The notes under the pieces are model-generated. The model was not told the DNA's origin. It saw nothing but the letters and a program-made list of their open reading frames with translations, and ran no database searches. A stretch of 64,000 nucleotides of DNA from Erodium maritimum (taxonomy: Eukaryota; Streptophyta; Magnoliopsida; Geraniales; Geraniaceae), in contig OY997594.1 of assembly GCA_963921825.1 (NCBI GenBank), positions 2,609,001 to 2,673,000 of the forward strand, in the 5' to 3' direction. The stretch's first letter is position 1. Each line of letters starts with the position of its first letter. Below are positions 1 to 10,449 of this stretch, one piece after another. The translations under genes were made by a program, and so were the position numbers.

Positions 1-25
1 CATATATATACAGTTCAAGCTTGAC

Positions 26-565
26 TTGTTTAAAGGGATAATTGCAAAAAAGTACCTTGAGGTATTCACTTTTTTCATTTTGTTGCCCTCTTCTTTGATA
101 ATTGCGAAAAAAAGTGTCATGAACTTGTCTTTTTGTTGCACTTTGTATAAACTTGTTTAAAGGGATAATTGCAAAAAAAGTACCTTGAGGTATTCACTTT
201 TTGCAATTTGTAGCCCTCTTTTTTTATAATTGCAAAAAAATGCTTTGAACTTATCTTTTTGTTGCACTTTGTATAAATTTGTTTCAAAATGACAATTTTA
301 CCTATGGAAATCTAAATTTATAAAATAATGAGTAAAACAATAAAAGAAATCCATATTTTCACATCTGAGGGAAAAATGAAGGGATATGAAAATTTTGGAT
401 TTTTTGTTTTTTTTACTTATTATTTTTTAAATCTAAACAGTATACAAATTGAACAAAAATACAAGTTTAGGGTGTTTTTTTCGCAATTATCAAAGAAGAT
501 GGCTACACGTGACAAAAAAAATGAATACCTCAGGGTACTTTTTTGCTATTATCCTTTTGTTTAAA
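26..565. mobile_element. MITE-A copy with a partial tandem duplication, in the last intron of the DUF1336 gene
   Basis: The element runs from about 162 to 556, with ends GGGATAATTGCAAAAAAGT and a degenerate inverted match at 530-556. A second copy of its left ~120 bp lies just upstream (35-152). The 9-mer TTGTTTAAA occurs at 26-34, 153-161 and 557-565, so the target duplication is present three times. This fits a MULE-type 9-bp duplication followed by unequal duplication of the left end. Confidence 0.75.
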
Positions 566-592
566 CACCAGAGAACCAAAGAGGAGACACAC

Positions 593-3500
593 CTGGATGG
601 TAAGACCCAGATCAACGATTCCTAACTTCAAACGTTCTCGAAACGATTCTAGTCCCTTTCTTGATATGTAGCTGAAGCGATGAATGTCCAGATCAATCTC
701 AAAGTAACCTGGGCCCTGGACATGACACAAGGTTGGATCAGAACCATGAGATGACTCTGCAAAGCTTGAGGAGCTGGAGAGGACTTGCCTGGAAGAAGTT
801 GTGCTGAGGACGAGAGAGGACTGGTTTTTCATTGTAAGCATTTACAAGCTTCTTCTCCGTGGAGCTCATCTGGAGGTCATCGGGATTCAAAAGCCCTGCC
901 ATGATCTTTAGCCTCTCTCTGTAAGGTACACTTGAATCTTTTGCAAACCCTTTCACTTTCTCCATATCATCATCAACCAGTCTCTGTACCATCAATGGAA
1001 ACTTATGTGAATATTGCTGCAACATTTCAGTTTCACAGATGAACATTGCTGATTCGAAAAGAAGTTTTTACCTTGATGCTGTCCTGAAAATGAGGAGATA
1101 TCACTTGATCGAAATTCTCACAGAGTTTGAAATACAACACCAGACTCATCCCTTCTCCATCACTATCACTGATGAACATTGCAGCAGGATAAGTAGGAAG
1201 CTGTCACAACACAAGCAATAGAATTATTCGATATATCTTTCTTTTATTTATCAGCAAGAAAGCGGGAAAATTGTACTCTAGGCCAGCTCCAAGTGACCTA
1301 AAAGAGGTGAGAGAGCTCTCTGACCACCGGACAAGCCAAGTGGGCAAAATGATTTGATATAGAGGTAACTTCACTAATACCCCGTTTGACCTTTGTTTTT
1401 AGCACACACAATGTATATGTGAGACGTTATCAGACATCAATAACACAATGTCACCTTTCGTTTCTCATCAAGAACACCCGGATTTTGGTCATTTTGTCCC
1501 AAAAAAAACCATTGATAAATGAGAAAGGTAACAGTGTGTTCCTGATAAAATCATCACCTTTTCACTGTAAATCCGGGTGTTATTTATTAATACGAAAGAT
1601 GACAGTGTGTTACCGATAATTCCTCATCTTTAAGGGGTGTTTTTGATAGCAAAAGGTCAAAATGGGTATGTAAATAACGTTTTCCCTCCGATATATTATG
1701 ATCAGGAGTAGCTCAGGGGGCACAACTTTTTGAATGAATCAAAAAGATACCTGGATATTTACAATGAGAAGGGGAGGCCATTTCTCATGGGAATCGACAT
1801 TAGGAAGCTCGAGGTGTTGCGCAATGTGATTGGTTTTACGAGGGCATATGAACAGATCAACACCAATCGGGGTATATGGACTGAACTCTGATGCAGGGGC
1901 TTTCTGCTTATCTCTGCAACACATTTCATCATTAATTGTTGATCAAAGGCATGGTTAGAGAACATAAATTACCAAGACAGAGTCAACAGTGTACTTCAAA
2001 TAGTTCTTGCCACGAAGCTTAAAGTTCGATGGAGGAATCTCCGACCAAACCCCCGATGTGCCCTTCTCTTCTGTACAGAATGGAATCACTCTTCCTCCTC
2101 GGGGACGGTACAAGCTCCTCCTTGGTGTACCTGTAACAATAGTTACATGTTTCAGACCAATCTCCATTCTCAACCCTTAACAAAGCTCTGATCTAGCTTT
2201 TTTGCTTACCATGATCAGTGGTTTCTTCTGTATCGCAAGATCTTCTCTTGAAAGAAAGGCGGAACATTGATGATCTCTTCTTATGATGTGATTTGCTATC
2301 GTTGCAACTGGCACTGGTGGCCAACTTTGGGAAGCTAGAGTTCTTGTCTTCTGAAGATAGACCTTTGAAGCTTACACTTGTATGATCCTGCATTTTCTTC
2401 CTTCTCGCCGAATGTTCTTCAGCCTTCCCTAAGCATGGAACATCATACTAATAAGGTGTAACTCCATTAACACATTCTAAAGCTGAGGCGTTATCAATAA
2501 CACACATTGTCACCTTTCATTTATCATCAAAAACACCCGGATTTGGGTCATTTTGTCACAAAAAAAACAGTGATAAATGAGAAAGGTGACAGTGTGAACT
2601 TGACAAATCCATCACATTTTTTTGTGTAAATCCGAGTGTTTTTTATTAATACAAAAGATGACAATGTGTTTTACTGATAACCCCTCACCTTTATGGGGTG
2701 TTTTGACAGCGAAAAGACAAAATAGGTATGTAAATAGCGTTTTCCCTGCTAATTAGTGCATAGTCATAAACATTCTCTATTCTATTGCACCATATGAAGT
2801 TTTTGTGTGTGTGATTCAGATGAGGTCGATGCTCATTACCTCCATAAACACTACTGTACTCATCATCACCCTCTGAGTCAGACTCCAGCTCGTCAGACGG
2901 ATCAAACCATGCTTCATCTGGGCAAGTTAATGCAAATAGATGGTGTTATGAAATCAAAAGCTGCATATTTCCCAAGCAATGGCCTTCCTGACACTATCTT
3001 AATGTAAAGGGGTTATCATTAACATTGTCACCTTTCGTTATTCATCAAAAACCCATTAAAAAAGACGGGGTTTTGATCAAGAACACACTGAAAATGTGGG
3101 TTTTTGATCACGAACACACTGGAAAGGTGAAAAGGTGATAGTATGCTTCTGATGAAACCATCACCTATTCAGTGTGAATCCTTTGGTTTTTGCTGAATAA
3201 CAAAATGGGACAATGTGTTATTAATAACCGCTCACTATCATAATGTAAAGGGGCTGTCAGTAACACTGTTACCTTTCGTTATTCATCAAAAAACCACTGA
3301 AATTATGGGTTTTTGATCATGAACACACTGAAAATGTGACATTATGCTTCTGATGAAACTATTACCTATTATCCAGTGTGAATCTGTTGGTTTTTGATGA
3401 ATAACGAAATGGGACAATGTGTTACTGATAACCTCAAGAAGAGAGCCTACCATTACATTCATAGTAGCTATGAGGGAGATGGAACTGTGAACTGGAGACC

Positions 3501-3703
3501 TGAGATCTTCTGCAACCAGTTGTCGAGCCATCTTCAAGGCCATACTGGCTTAGAGCATAATCAACGCGGCTTCCTCCATCACAACTCCTCCTGATTATCG
3601 GACCCTCAGGAACCTTCCCATGTTTCTTTCTGGAACGAAGGCGATGCTTCTTCCTCACTTGAATGGTTTGATCTGGTCTTTGCCTTGAGGCACACCCACC
3701 CAT
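593..3703 (-). CDS. DUF1336 / EDR2_C domain protein (CW14, At3g29180-like), last exon off the window
   Basis: Eight exons are visible on the minus strand: 3451-3703, 2840-2917, 2210-2428, 1995-2130, 1751-1913, 1072-1200, 789-983 and 593-715. They join in frame to 432 codons. The protein starts MGGCASRQ, a likely N-myristoylation signal, followed by a basic stretch. Then come an acidic [18 protein letters not shown] segment and the DUF1336 domain with CPYTPIG-like, [40 protein letters not shown] and [16 protein letters not shown] blocks. The family includes the C-terminal part of EDR2; the molecular role of these short members is unknown to me. The final ~40-60 residues, normally after LGLTIQ, are missing because the last intron, filled by a MITE, runs off the left edge. 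The intron between exons 7 and 8 (716-788) has a GC donor. Introns 1, 2 and 5 hold MITE-C copies and intron 5 also a SINE piece. Exons and family are strongly supported. Confidence 0.9.
716..788 (-). promoter_or_regulatory. GC-AG intron (73 bp)
   Basis: On the minus strand exon 7 ends ...TTCCAG and is followed by GCAAGT, not GT. The acceptor is TGTCCAG at 722-716. Joining gives [12 protein letters not shown], which matches the family with no gap. AG|GCAAGT is the usual context of the minor GC-AG class spliced by the U2 machinery. Confidence 0.85.
1255..1345 (-). repeat. tRNA-derived SINE fragment
   Basis: Read on the minus strand it has a box-A-like TCCGGTGGTCAGAGAG stretch, and its 3' part ends TTTTCCCGCTTTCTTGCTGAT. 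The same layout recurs in the intron of the zinc-finger gene near 58690-58830. It lies in intron 5 of the DUF1336 gene. Confidence 0.5.
1345..1690. mobile_element. MITE-C copy in intron 5 of the DUF1336 gene
   Basis: It belongs to the family recognised by inverted TTATCAGTAACACA / TGTTACTGATAA blocks, 'CACCTTTCGTT' and 'AAATAACGTTTTCCC' at the right end. Boundaries are approximate. Confidence 0.6.
2452..2748. mobile_element. MITE-C copy in intron 2 of the DUF1336 gene
   Basis: Same inverted blocks as the 1345-1690 copy, with right end AAATAGCGTTTTCCC. It lies between exons 2 and 3. Confidence 0.65.
3005..3437. mobile_element. two MITE-C copies head to tail in intron 1 of the DUF1336 gene
   Basis: Copies at about 3005-3239 and 3240-3437 both start with GTAAAGGGG(T/C)T(A/G)TCA and end in ATTA(C)TAACC-type blocks. 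The second ends about 13 bp from the exon 1 splice donor at 3450. Confidence 0.65.
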
Positions 3704-5289
3704 TGTATCTCAAACTTCTCCAAATCTCAATGAGTAGTGGCTTGAAGCCAGCTTCACAAAAAGAGAACTTCTATCAACTATAATGTTCTGTTCTGCAGAA
3801 ATAAAAATACCCACAACCCAATATTAAAGAAAAGGGTTCAAAGTAAGTCTTGAAAGCATCTTTAGTGGGATTACCCCACGAGAGATTATTAGTCCAGACT
3901 AATTAAGTCGATTCGTCCAATCTCTTACATTGTTAAGGCAAATAGTCAAGTGAATCCGGATTAATAGCCACATGTCGTGTGTGACAGGTGACTTCTGGTG
4001 GACGAATTGAGCTTGCCTATGAACATGTATCAACTATAATGTGTTCTATAACCAAGTACTAACTATCATCGATTTGTACCGTTTAAGAACTGATTGTTGA
4101 CATATTAGTCGAAACTAACATTTTCTGTTAGAAATGACAGAAAACATTAGGAAAAACTCCATAAAGTAACAAGTCTACGGTTAGTTTTTGAGTACAATAG
4201 TCACATGACAGTTAGTTCTTAGAGTTTTGTCTAACGTTTTCTGTCATTTTAACGGAAAATGCTAGTTCGTGTAATTACCGTAAGTCTACATGCCTGACCT
4301 GATCGACTAATAAGTCAACAACAAATTCTTGAGATGTACAAGTTAAGAATAGTTAGTACCGGAAGTTTTTCCAATAAAATAACCCAAAACCCAATATTTA
4401 ACAAAGGGTTCAAAATAAGCATGGTGAGCATTTGCTATGGGATTAGTCCTAGGCGAATCTGGTCGATTTACCCAGCCTTTCACAACGCTGGATGCAAATA
4501 ACCACATGTCACGTAACAAGAGGCCACAGGGGCGAATTGGGCGGGCGAAGAATCTTTTGCCCCAAGTCATCGAATTTGTCAAAAACCCTTTTCTCACCCA
4601 TTCGCCCGTTGAATTCGCCCCAATTTACCCTCCAGAACACGGCCAAACCATGCCAAAAATCAACAATAACCCATGATCACAACAAAACAGATTAAACCCA
4701 CGTACCAAACAATCAAATTATGAACATTGTCCGAATTCACATCACATTTGGAGCAAAACCCAGAAAAAAAAAACTTGTGAGATAAAAACCCAACCTTTAT
4801 GTGATATGGCAGATGGATCTCCCTCTCTCTCTGCAATGGAGCCAACCAGAGAGAGAAGGACGACAGGCAATGGGTGGGTCCGACGATGTCGGATCCGGGT
4901 ACAGCGGCCGGGCCTGACCCTTCTTCCTTGTGATCGATCTCCAGACAAAATAGTAATAAACAGACAGAAACCTCAATTTCCTGGTACGAGGAGAAGAAAA
5001 AGCTTTCTGGGTCTTCTCTGTTCTTATGTGTCTTCTCCAGATTAACAGGAAACAGAGGTTAGAGACAGAGAGAGAGAGATGAGATCTTCTTTTTGTTTTT
5101 TGTATGTCCTTGAATTTAGCAATGGTGGAAATGAAACAGAGCTTGATTGAGCTTCTCTATCGACGTTGCTTAACCTTAATCTTCCTCGGTTCCGTTTACG
5201 TCGTATCTGCTTCCACGTAATATGGTTTTTCATGAAAGAATCGTAGGAGAAAGATTCATGGGATGTTGAGTAATGTAGACGTGGACACC
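3704..5289. other. upstream region of the DUF1336 gene with a diverged repeat pair and a CT-rich leader candidate
   Basis: 3805-3990 and 4370-4560 are diverged direct copies of one another (shared CCAATATT, AAAGGGTTCAAA, GTGGGATTA and CACATGTC blocks), probably an old MITE. Between them 4100-4260 holds an inverted pair around TTTTCTGT. 4740-5120, read on the minus strand, is CT-rich like a plant 5' leader and could hold a non-coding first exon. I see no coding exon here. Confidence 0.4.
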
Positions 5290-6420
5290 CCAAATTAGAA
5301 AAAACGAGGGACAACAAAGTGTTAAACTCCTCAAATATGAAACATCCATCCTTAGACGCTCCTAGTCAGCGTAGCAGTCGGAGATTCGATCCATTCGAGG
5401 AAGGTAAAAGAACGACCAACCGTTCTCATGCTGGAGAAGAATCCCTGTTGAACTCTAGCAAGAAGAATGTTTGGTTCAATAGTAGTGGACCCCGAGAAGA
5501 AACGACGATTGCGCTCTAGCCAGATATGCTAGAGACACAATAGCCCGATATCCGTCCACTCGGACCTCAACCTCCGAAGTCCCACCAGAGAGGTTCAAGG
5601 CTCAAGAAAAAGAGCTGGCAACAGCGAAAGAACACCTACGACTCCCCATCATCTCAAGACCAGAGACCAGACCCTCCAGGTCCACGAGCAAGCGACAAAC
5701 AAGTGCCTAGTGTCCTCCCCACCTGAACCACACAACACACACCTCCACCGGACCAACGGAATCGACACACCCCTATCCACCAAGAAGGAAATAGTGGGAA
5801 CCCCCTCATGAGCGAATAGTCATGCAAACAAATGGATCTTGGGAGGAATTGGGGCAGACCAGATCACAGAAGGCCACGGAGCGGTCCCATGATCCACCCA
5901 ACCAGTGACAACCTGAAAAGCTCTAGTTGTAGAGAAACCACGCGGATCCCAAGACCAGGTCAACGAATCACGGCGCTCTCGAACCAGACGAACCCCGATC
6001 AGACGGACCCTAATCTCCTCCAACGCCTCAGCATCTCGGACCCGAAGATCCCTACCAAACAGAAAAACTCATTCCCAATACACAAAAAACTCAGCAACTG
6101 ACCCATGATGGCCTTCCGCCAACCTATAAAGTTGAGGAAACTGAGTCGCGAGAGCGGCATCAAAAATCCATAGGTCCTCCCAAAAACGAATCATGGTGCC
6201 TGAATCAACCACCCACCTCAAAGTGTCATGACCAAACACTCTCGCAAACCCAGGGTCCCTATCCAAACGAACCACATGCCGAATGAAGGAAGAGGAAGCC
6301 CTCAACGGAACAGATTGTACACCCAAGTCCCACTCAGTCTCCATCCACCCAAAACAAGCACAAGCTATCATTTATTGCTTCTTCAAGGTGAATAATGATT
6401 TTTTTAAAGCCTTTTTATTT
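5290..6420 (-). mobile_element. LINE fragment, ORF2 C-terminal (zf-RVT) part
   Basis: On the minus strand, broken frames read RWVVDSGTMIRFWEDLW, then a W...SVIWSAPIPPKIHLFAW stretch and a C-x2-C...H...C zf-RVT finger around 5650-5720. This order (GxxIxFWxDxW, then PPKIxxFxW, then finger) is typical of the end of plant L1-type LINE ORF2. Reverse transcriptase and endonuclease are absent. It is a dead 3' fragment. Confidence 0.75.
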
Positions 6421-6902
6421 GCTCGAAGATTAGTCAAGGCGAATAATGACTTATCATACGAAAAATTAGCCCATTATCAACGCGGAAAACTGATCTAGCT
6501 GGAACTTATCATTTTCACGTGTCGCATAACAAATGAACACGTCTCTCTTCTTTTCATCTGCTTATGTGAACGACTCACCAAACTTTTCTTTTAGATGATT
6601 CGTCCGCTCCTTTTGCCCGACGTTATAACTGTTGTATGAGGGAAGACAATTATATAGACATGACTGCACCAAACAAATCAACATGTCTCTTCTACTTCTC
6701 GTAACTTGCATGCATGATTGAACTGAAACCAATAACAGCACCGAAAGAGTGGGTATGTTTTTGTCTTTATTTTTATCGCGTATAAAGTTGTGCATTTATT
6801 TTCGCATAAATAGACATATCTGCATGCATTATCATCACACACATTAAGCAAAAAGGTCCAACAAATAAAGCATAAAAAAAAGGCTCAACATTTGTGGTGT
6901 GG
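6421..6902. other. intergenic, no feature recognised
   Basis: AT-rich DNA with no coding exon or clear repeat that I can recognise. Confidence 0.5.
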
Positions 6903-7113
6903 TAGTGTCTAAGAGCACCTCCAACGGGTCGTGTCTACGCGTCGTGTCTGGCGTAGGCACGGCCCAGACACGACTTGTCGTGCCTAGACGTCGTGTCTGC
7001 GTGGTCGTGTCTAAGGGTCGTTGCTGGTTCTGGCAACGACGCCAAGTAGTGTCTATTGGTCATTTTGTTCCAAAAATGCTTCCTACCATGGTTAGACACT
7101 GCTCCTAGACACT
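6903..7113. mobile_element. small inverted-repeat element rich in GTGTCT
   Basis: The left end AGTGTCTAAGAGCA pairs with the right end TGCTCCTAGACACT. The interior repeats CGTGTCT or its complement many times and is far more GC-rich than its flanks. It is non-coding. No target duplication is evident. Confidence 0.55.
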
Positions 7114-7189
7114 GCACTTTTAATTGTTACATTTTTATTAATCATAGATAGCCGGTATATAAATTAATGTGACGAAGCTTTAAAATTGA

Positions 7190-7715
7190 GAATATGGAAA
7201 ACGTTATTTCCTAGCCTTTTGTGCTCTTTCATTAGGATTTCCTAACCGTCTTCGATCTTTTGTTACATATCGTAGCATAAAATGTGATTTTTTTTTTTAC
7301 AAAAGTAACCTAAAACGTGGTAATTTGTCACAGATCCTAATCCGGTTTTTCATAATTATTTATACAAGTTTTGTATAAATAAAAAAGGAAAACGTCATTT
7401 CCTAGCCTAATCGGAAAGGCATTTGCACATCCTAACCGTGCTCCATCTTTTGTGACAGATCCTAACACAAATGTGGTTTTTTTGTTACAAAAAGTAACAT
7501 AAAGGTTTTTTTGTTTCAAAAAGTAGCATAAAGGTGGTACTTTTTTACAAATACTAGCCCTTTTATTCATAATTATTTTACACGTTATTGGTACTTTTTG
7601 TAAACGTGTACCACAATTGTGTTCACCTTTGTGTTATGATCTATCACAAAAGGTGGAGCACGGTTAGAGAGTGTACAAATGGCCTTTCCGGCTATGCTAG
7701 AAATTGACGTTATTC
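7190..7715. mobile_element. palindromic MITE-H with a second degenerate copy of its left arm
   Basis: The left arm (about 7387-7480: GGAAAACGTCATTTCCTAGC, CATCCTAACCGTGCTCCATC) is the inverted match of 7625-7715. A degenerate extra left arm lies at 7195-7300. It is non-coding, with approximate boundaries. Confidence 0.6.
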
Positions 7716-9244
7716 CTCCAGAAAAAACATGTTTTTTGTCTTAGTATCTGTGACAAAAAGTCTAAAACAATTAAGAATTATCCCATATTTTTATCTTCAA
7801 ATCTTTACGGACCATGAACTTACATATCACTACATTTTATGTTACTTTATTCTGAAATGATATTTTTCTATGAAATTTAAATCAAACAAAAGCAAAAATA
7901 TATACACAGAAGATATAAATTCATTTTTTGTTATTAAATTATACTATCATAATTAAAAAAAAAATCATTCTACTAACCCGATCGAGTTTATAAAATTAAA
8001 TATTTTATTTACTTTAAAATTATATTTTTAAGAATTAGATTATGAAGTTGTCCATGACCTAACTCAAATTTAATTTAATTTACATTTTTATTTATCATTC
8101 TATTGCTTCTCTTGTGTCGTGTGGTCTTTGCAATACATTTCGTTTTTCCTTTCAACAAATAATAAGGTTCAAAATCCAAACAGTGAAACAAAACTTATTT
8201 TTATGAGTACTTACAGCTACAAGTTACATGTAATGTTTTTTTTTTTTGGGAGTAATGAGATGTTTTTATTTAAATGTCGGCAATGACATATAATGTGAGT
8301 ATTGACTGTATTAATTATATCACAAATGCTATATTTACCAAACAGTAGGTTTGGGCCTTTATGAGGCCCAAAATGACTGATCAGTATTAGTAGTGACTTC
8401 GATTTTTTCTGTTATGGATGGGCTTGTTCAAATCTTATGGGATTAGTATTTGCATATGTAATTTTAATAGTTAGGTTAGAGTATGTATGTTTAAAATCTT
8501 GAAAATATATAAAGGTTAATGTAGGTTTTTATAATTTTCAAATGTTAGGGTGTGTATGTATAATACGTGTATATGTTAGTGTAGGTAAACGTATTAACCC
8601 TATAAAATATGTCGGAATGTGAATATTTAAGTAAGCACAGTTGGAACCTATACTTGTGTGGATAATCTTTAGAGCAACTACACGTTGAGATCTTTTTAGA
8701 AGTTCCGAATCATGTTAGTTGTATTGGAATTTGTGTAATAGAGATTATCTATTGTTTTTCACAATATCTGGATCTAGGCCCGACTCAAACTTTTAAGCCA
8801 GTTAAGAATCCGCTTAAAGCCTCACATCGAAGCTAAAAAATATAATATGAAATATAGATTTTTATGATCAAAGTAAAAAAATATACAAAACAAACATATG
8901 AGAAATTCTCTAAGTGTTGATTTGATATATTCAATTTTCTTGATATTTTATAAATTATTTTCTTAGCATTCAAGTGTAGTTATGCAAAGTCTTTAAGAAT
9001 ATCAGTATTATTTTATTAGAAGAAAAACATAACATATATTAATGATTGGTGCTAGAATGTCTTGACTTTGTACTAAAATGTTTAGTATAAAATAGATCTT
9101 TTATCGAAGAATAATCTGTGAAATTCATGAACTAGAAGCACGAGTCTTATTGGGTTTAACAATATTGAAACTCAGGATACTAATATACACTACAAACTTC
9201 TTCTTCTTTTTGATTGGCGAATGCAAATTTAAATTTAAACTTCT
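7716..9244. other. AT-rich intergenic stretch
   Basis: There is no open frame of note, no recognised repeat and no RNA gene here. Confidence 0.5.
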
Positions 9245-9860
9245 CAAGAGGTAAGAGAGGAGTACAAGCAGGTCTAGCTACAGACCTGAGAGTGACACCA
9301 TGAATTAGCTACAGACTCGAGCGTTGGTAAGACGACACAACCTCATGAAAACCCCAACAAGGGGAGTGAATAAATGAAAGAGCATTCCTATACAAGGAAC
9401 CTTGGCATCCCAACATGGGAGCAAGCCAGACAAATAAAGGTCTAAATAACCAGATATTACAACCATAAAGCGTTAAACTAGTAACAGAAGAAAGCCTAAC
9501 ACCCATATTTTCCAACCATGAAGCGCACAAAAAAGGGGTCTATAACCCATATTTTCCAACCATGAAGTACAAGAGGAACCAAACAAACTACCAGAAGCGG
9601 ATAGAGCAGTTTTGCAACGACGAAGAAACGTGTCCCACGACCAAAGAAGAAACTAGACACGAGAGACGCTCCTCTATCGAGACCGCAAGGGATAGAATAG
9701 ACAAAGGAACACATACACAGGCCTCCCAAACCTAGAACCGGTCAACACCGAAAAAAGACTCAAAAAGAAATGACCAGTATTTCTGCCAAAAGGGAGGACC
9801 CATGCAGAAGCCCTAAATCATCACCACCCGACTACCCCAACACTCGCATCCACATTCAGC
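9245..9860 (-). other. probable retroelement remnant, unassigned
   Basis: The stretch is GC-richer than its flanks and has two overlapping minus-strand open frames without a recognisable domain. It contains a direct repeat (CCCATATTTTCCAACCATGA at about 9502 and 9546). The base composition resembles the LINE pieces elsewhere in the window, but I cannot name a family. Confidence 0.3.
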
Positions 9861-10449
9861 TCGACCGATCAATTTAGATTTTGTTAAGTAATAAGATATT
9901 TATGATAAGGAATGGAATGCCACACGATTTGGTTTGAAGTAAAAGACACAAGTTAGCTGTCTATTCAACTATCGCAGCACAGGCCATTGTCTAGACCTTA
10001 AACCTGTCCTGAAAACAAGCACACAGGAACATATATTACCGACACCTTGTCTTTTAGTGAAAATAAAGCATCGAGAACATTCACACTTTTGAATATCAGA
10101 TGTTCCCTCATTCTTTTGTGACTCTAGTTTGATGGGAGGCGTGTACCTCGTCCTAGCCATAAATATATCCTATGTCAATCAATCAATCCAATCCAATATC
10201 TAAAGTTTGTAGATAAAAATAATATCAAAAACTTAGTATCAAATGCATTTCTAACTTTTCGATTTCCTAATGGTTTTATACTTTATACATACATTTTTTT
10301 TCTTCAAATTCTTGATTCTAGTTGTTATAGGAGTCATTGCTTTGTATGGACTGAGATAACGTCAAATTCAATTTAAACACGGTCAAATACGCTAATCATA
10401 TATGTGTTTCTAATATTTGTAAGAGGCAAAACTTACAAAAGCTCCACAG
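9861..10449. other. intergenic, nothing recognised
   Basis: AT-rich, with no coding or repeat signal that I can support. Confidence 0.4.

Noticed and set aside
4806-5045. 79-codon plus-strand frame
   Set aside because: It has no domain, and the opposite strand looks like a CT-rich leader of the DUF1336 gene.
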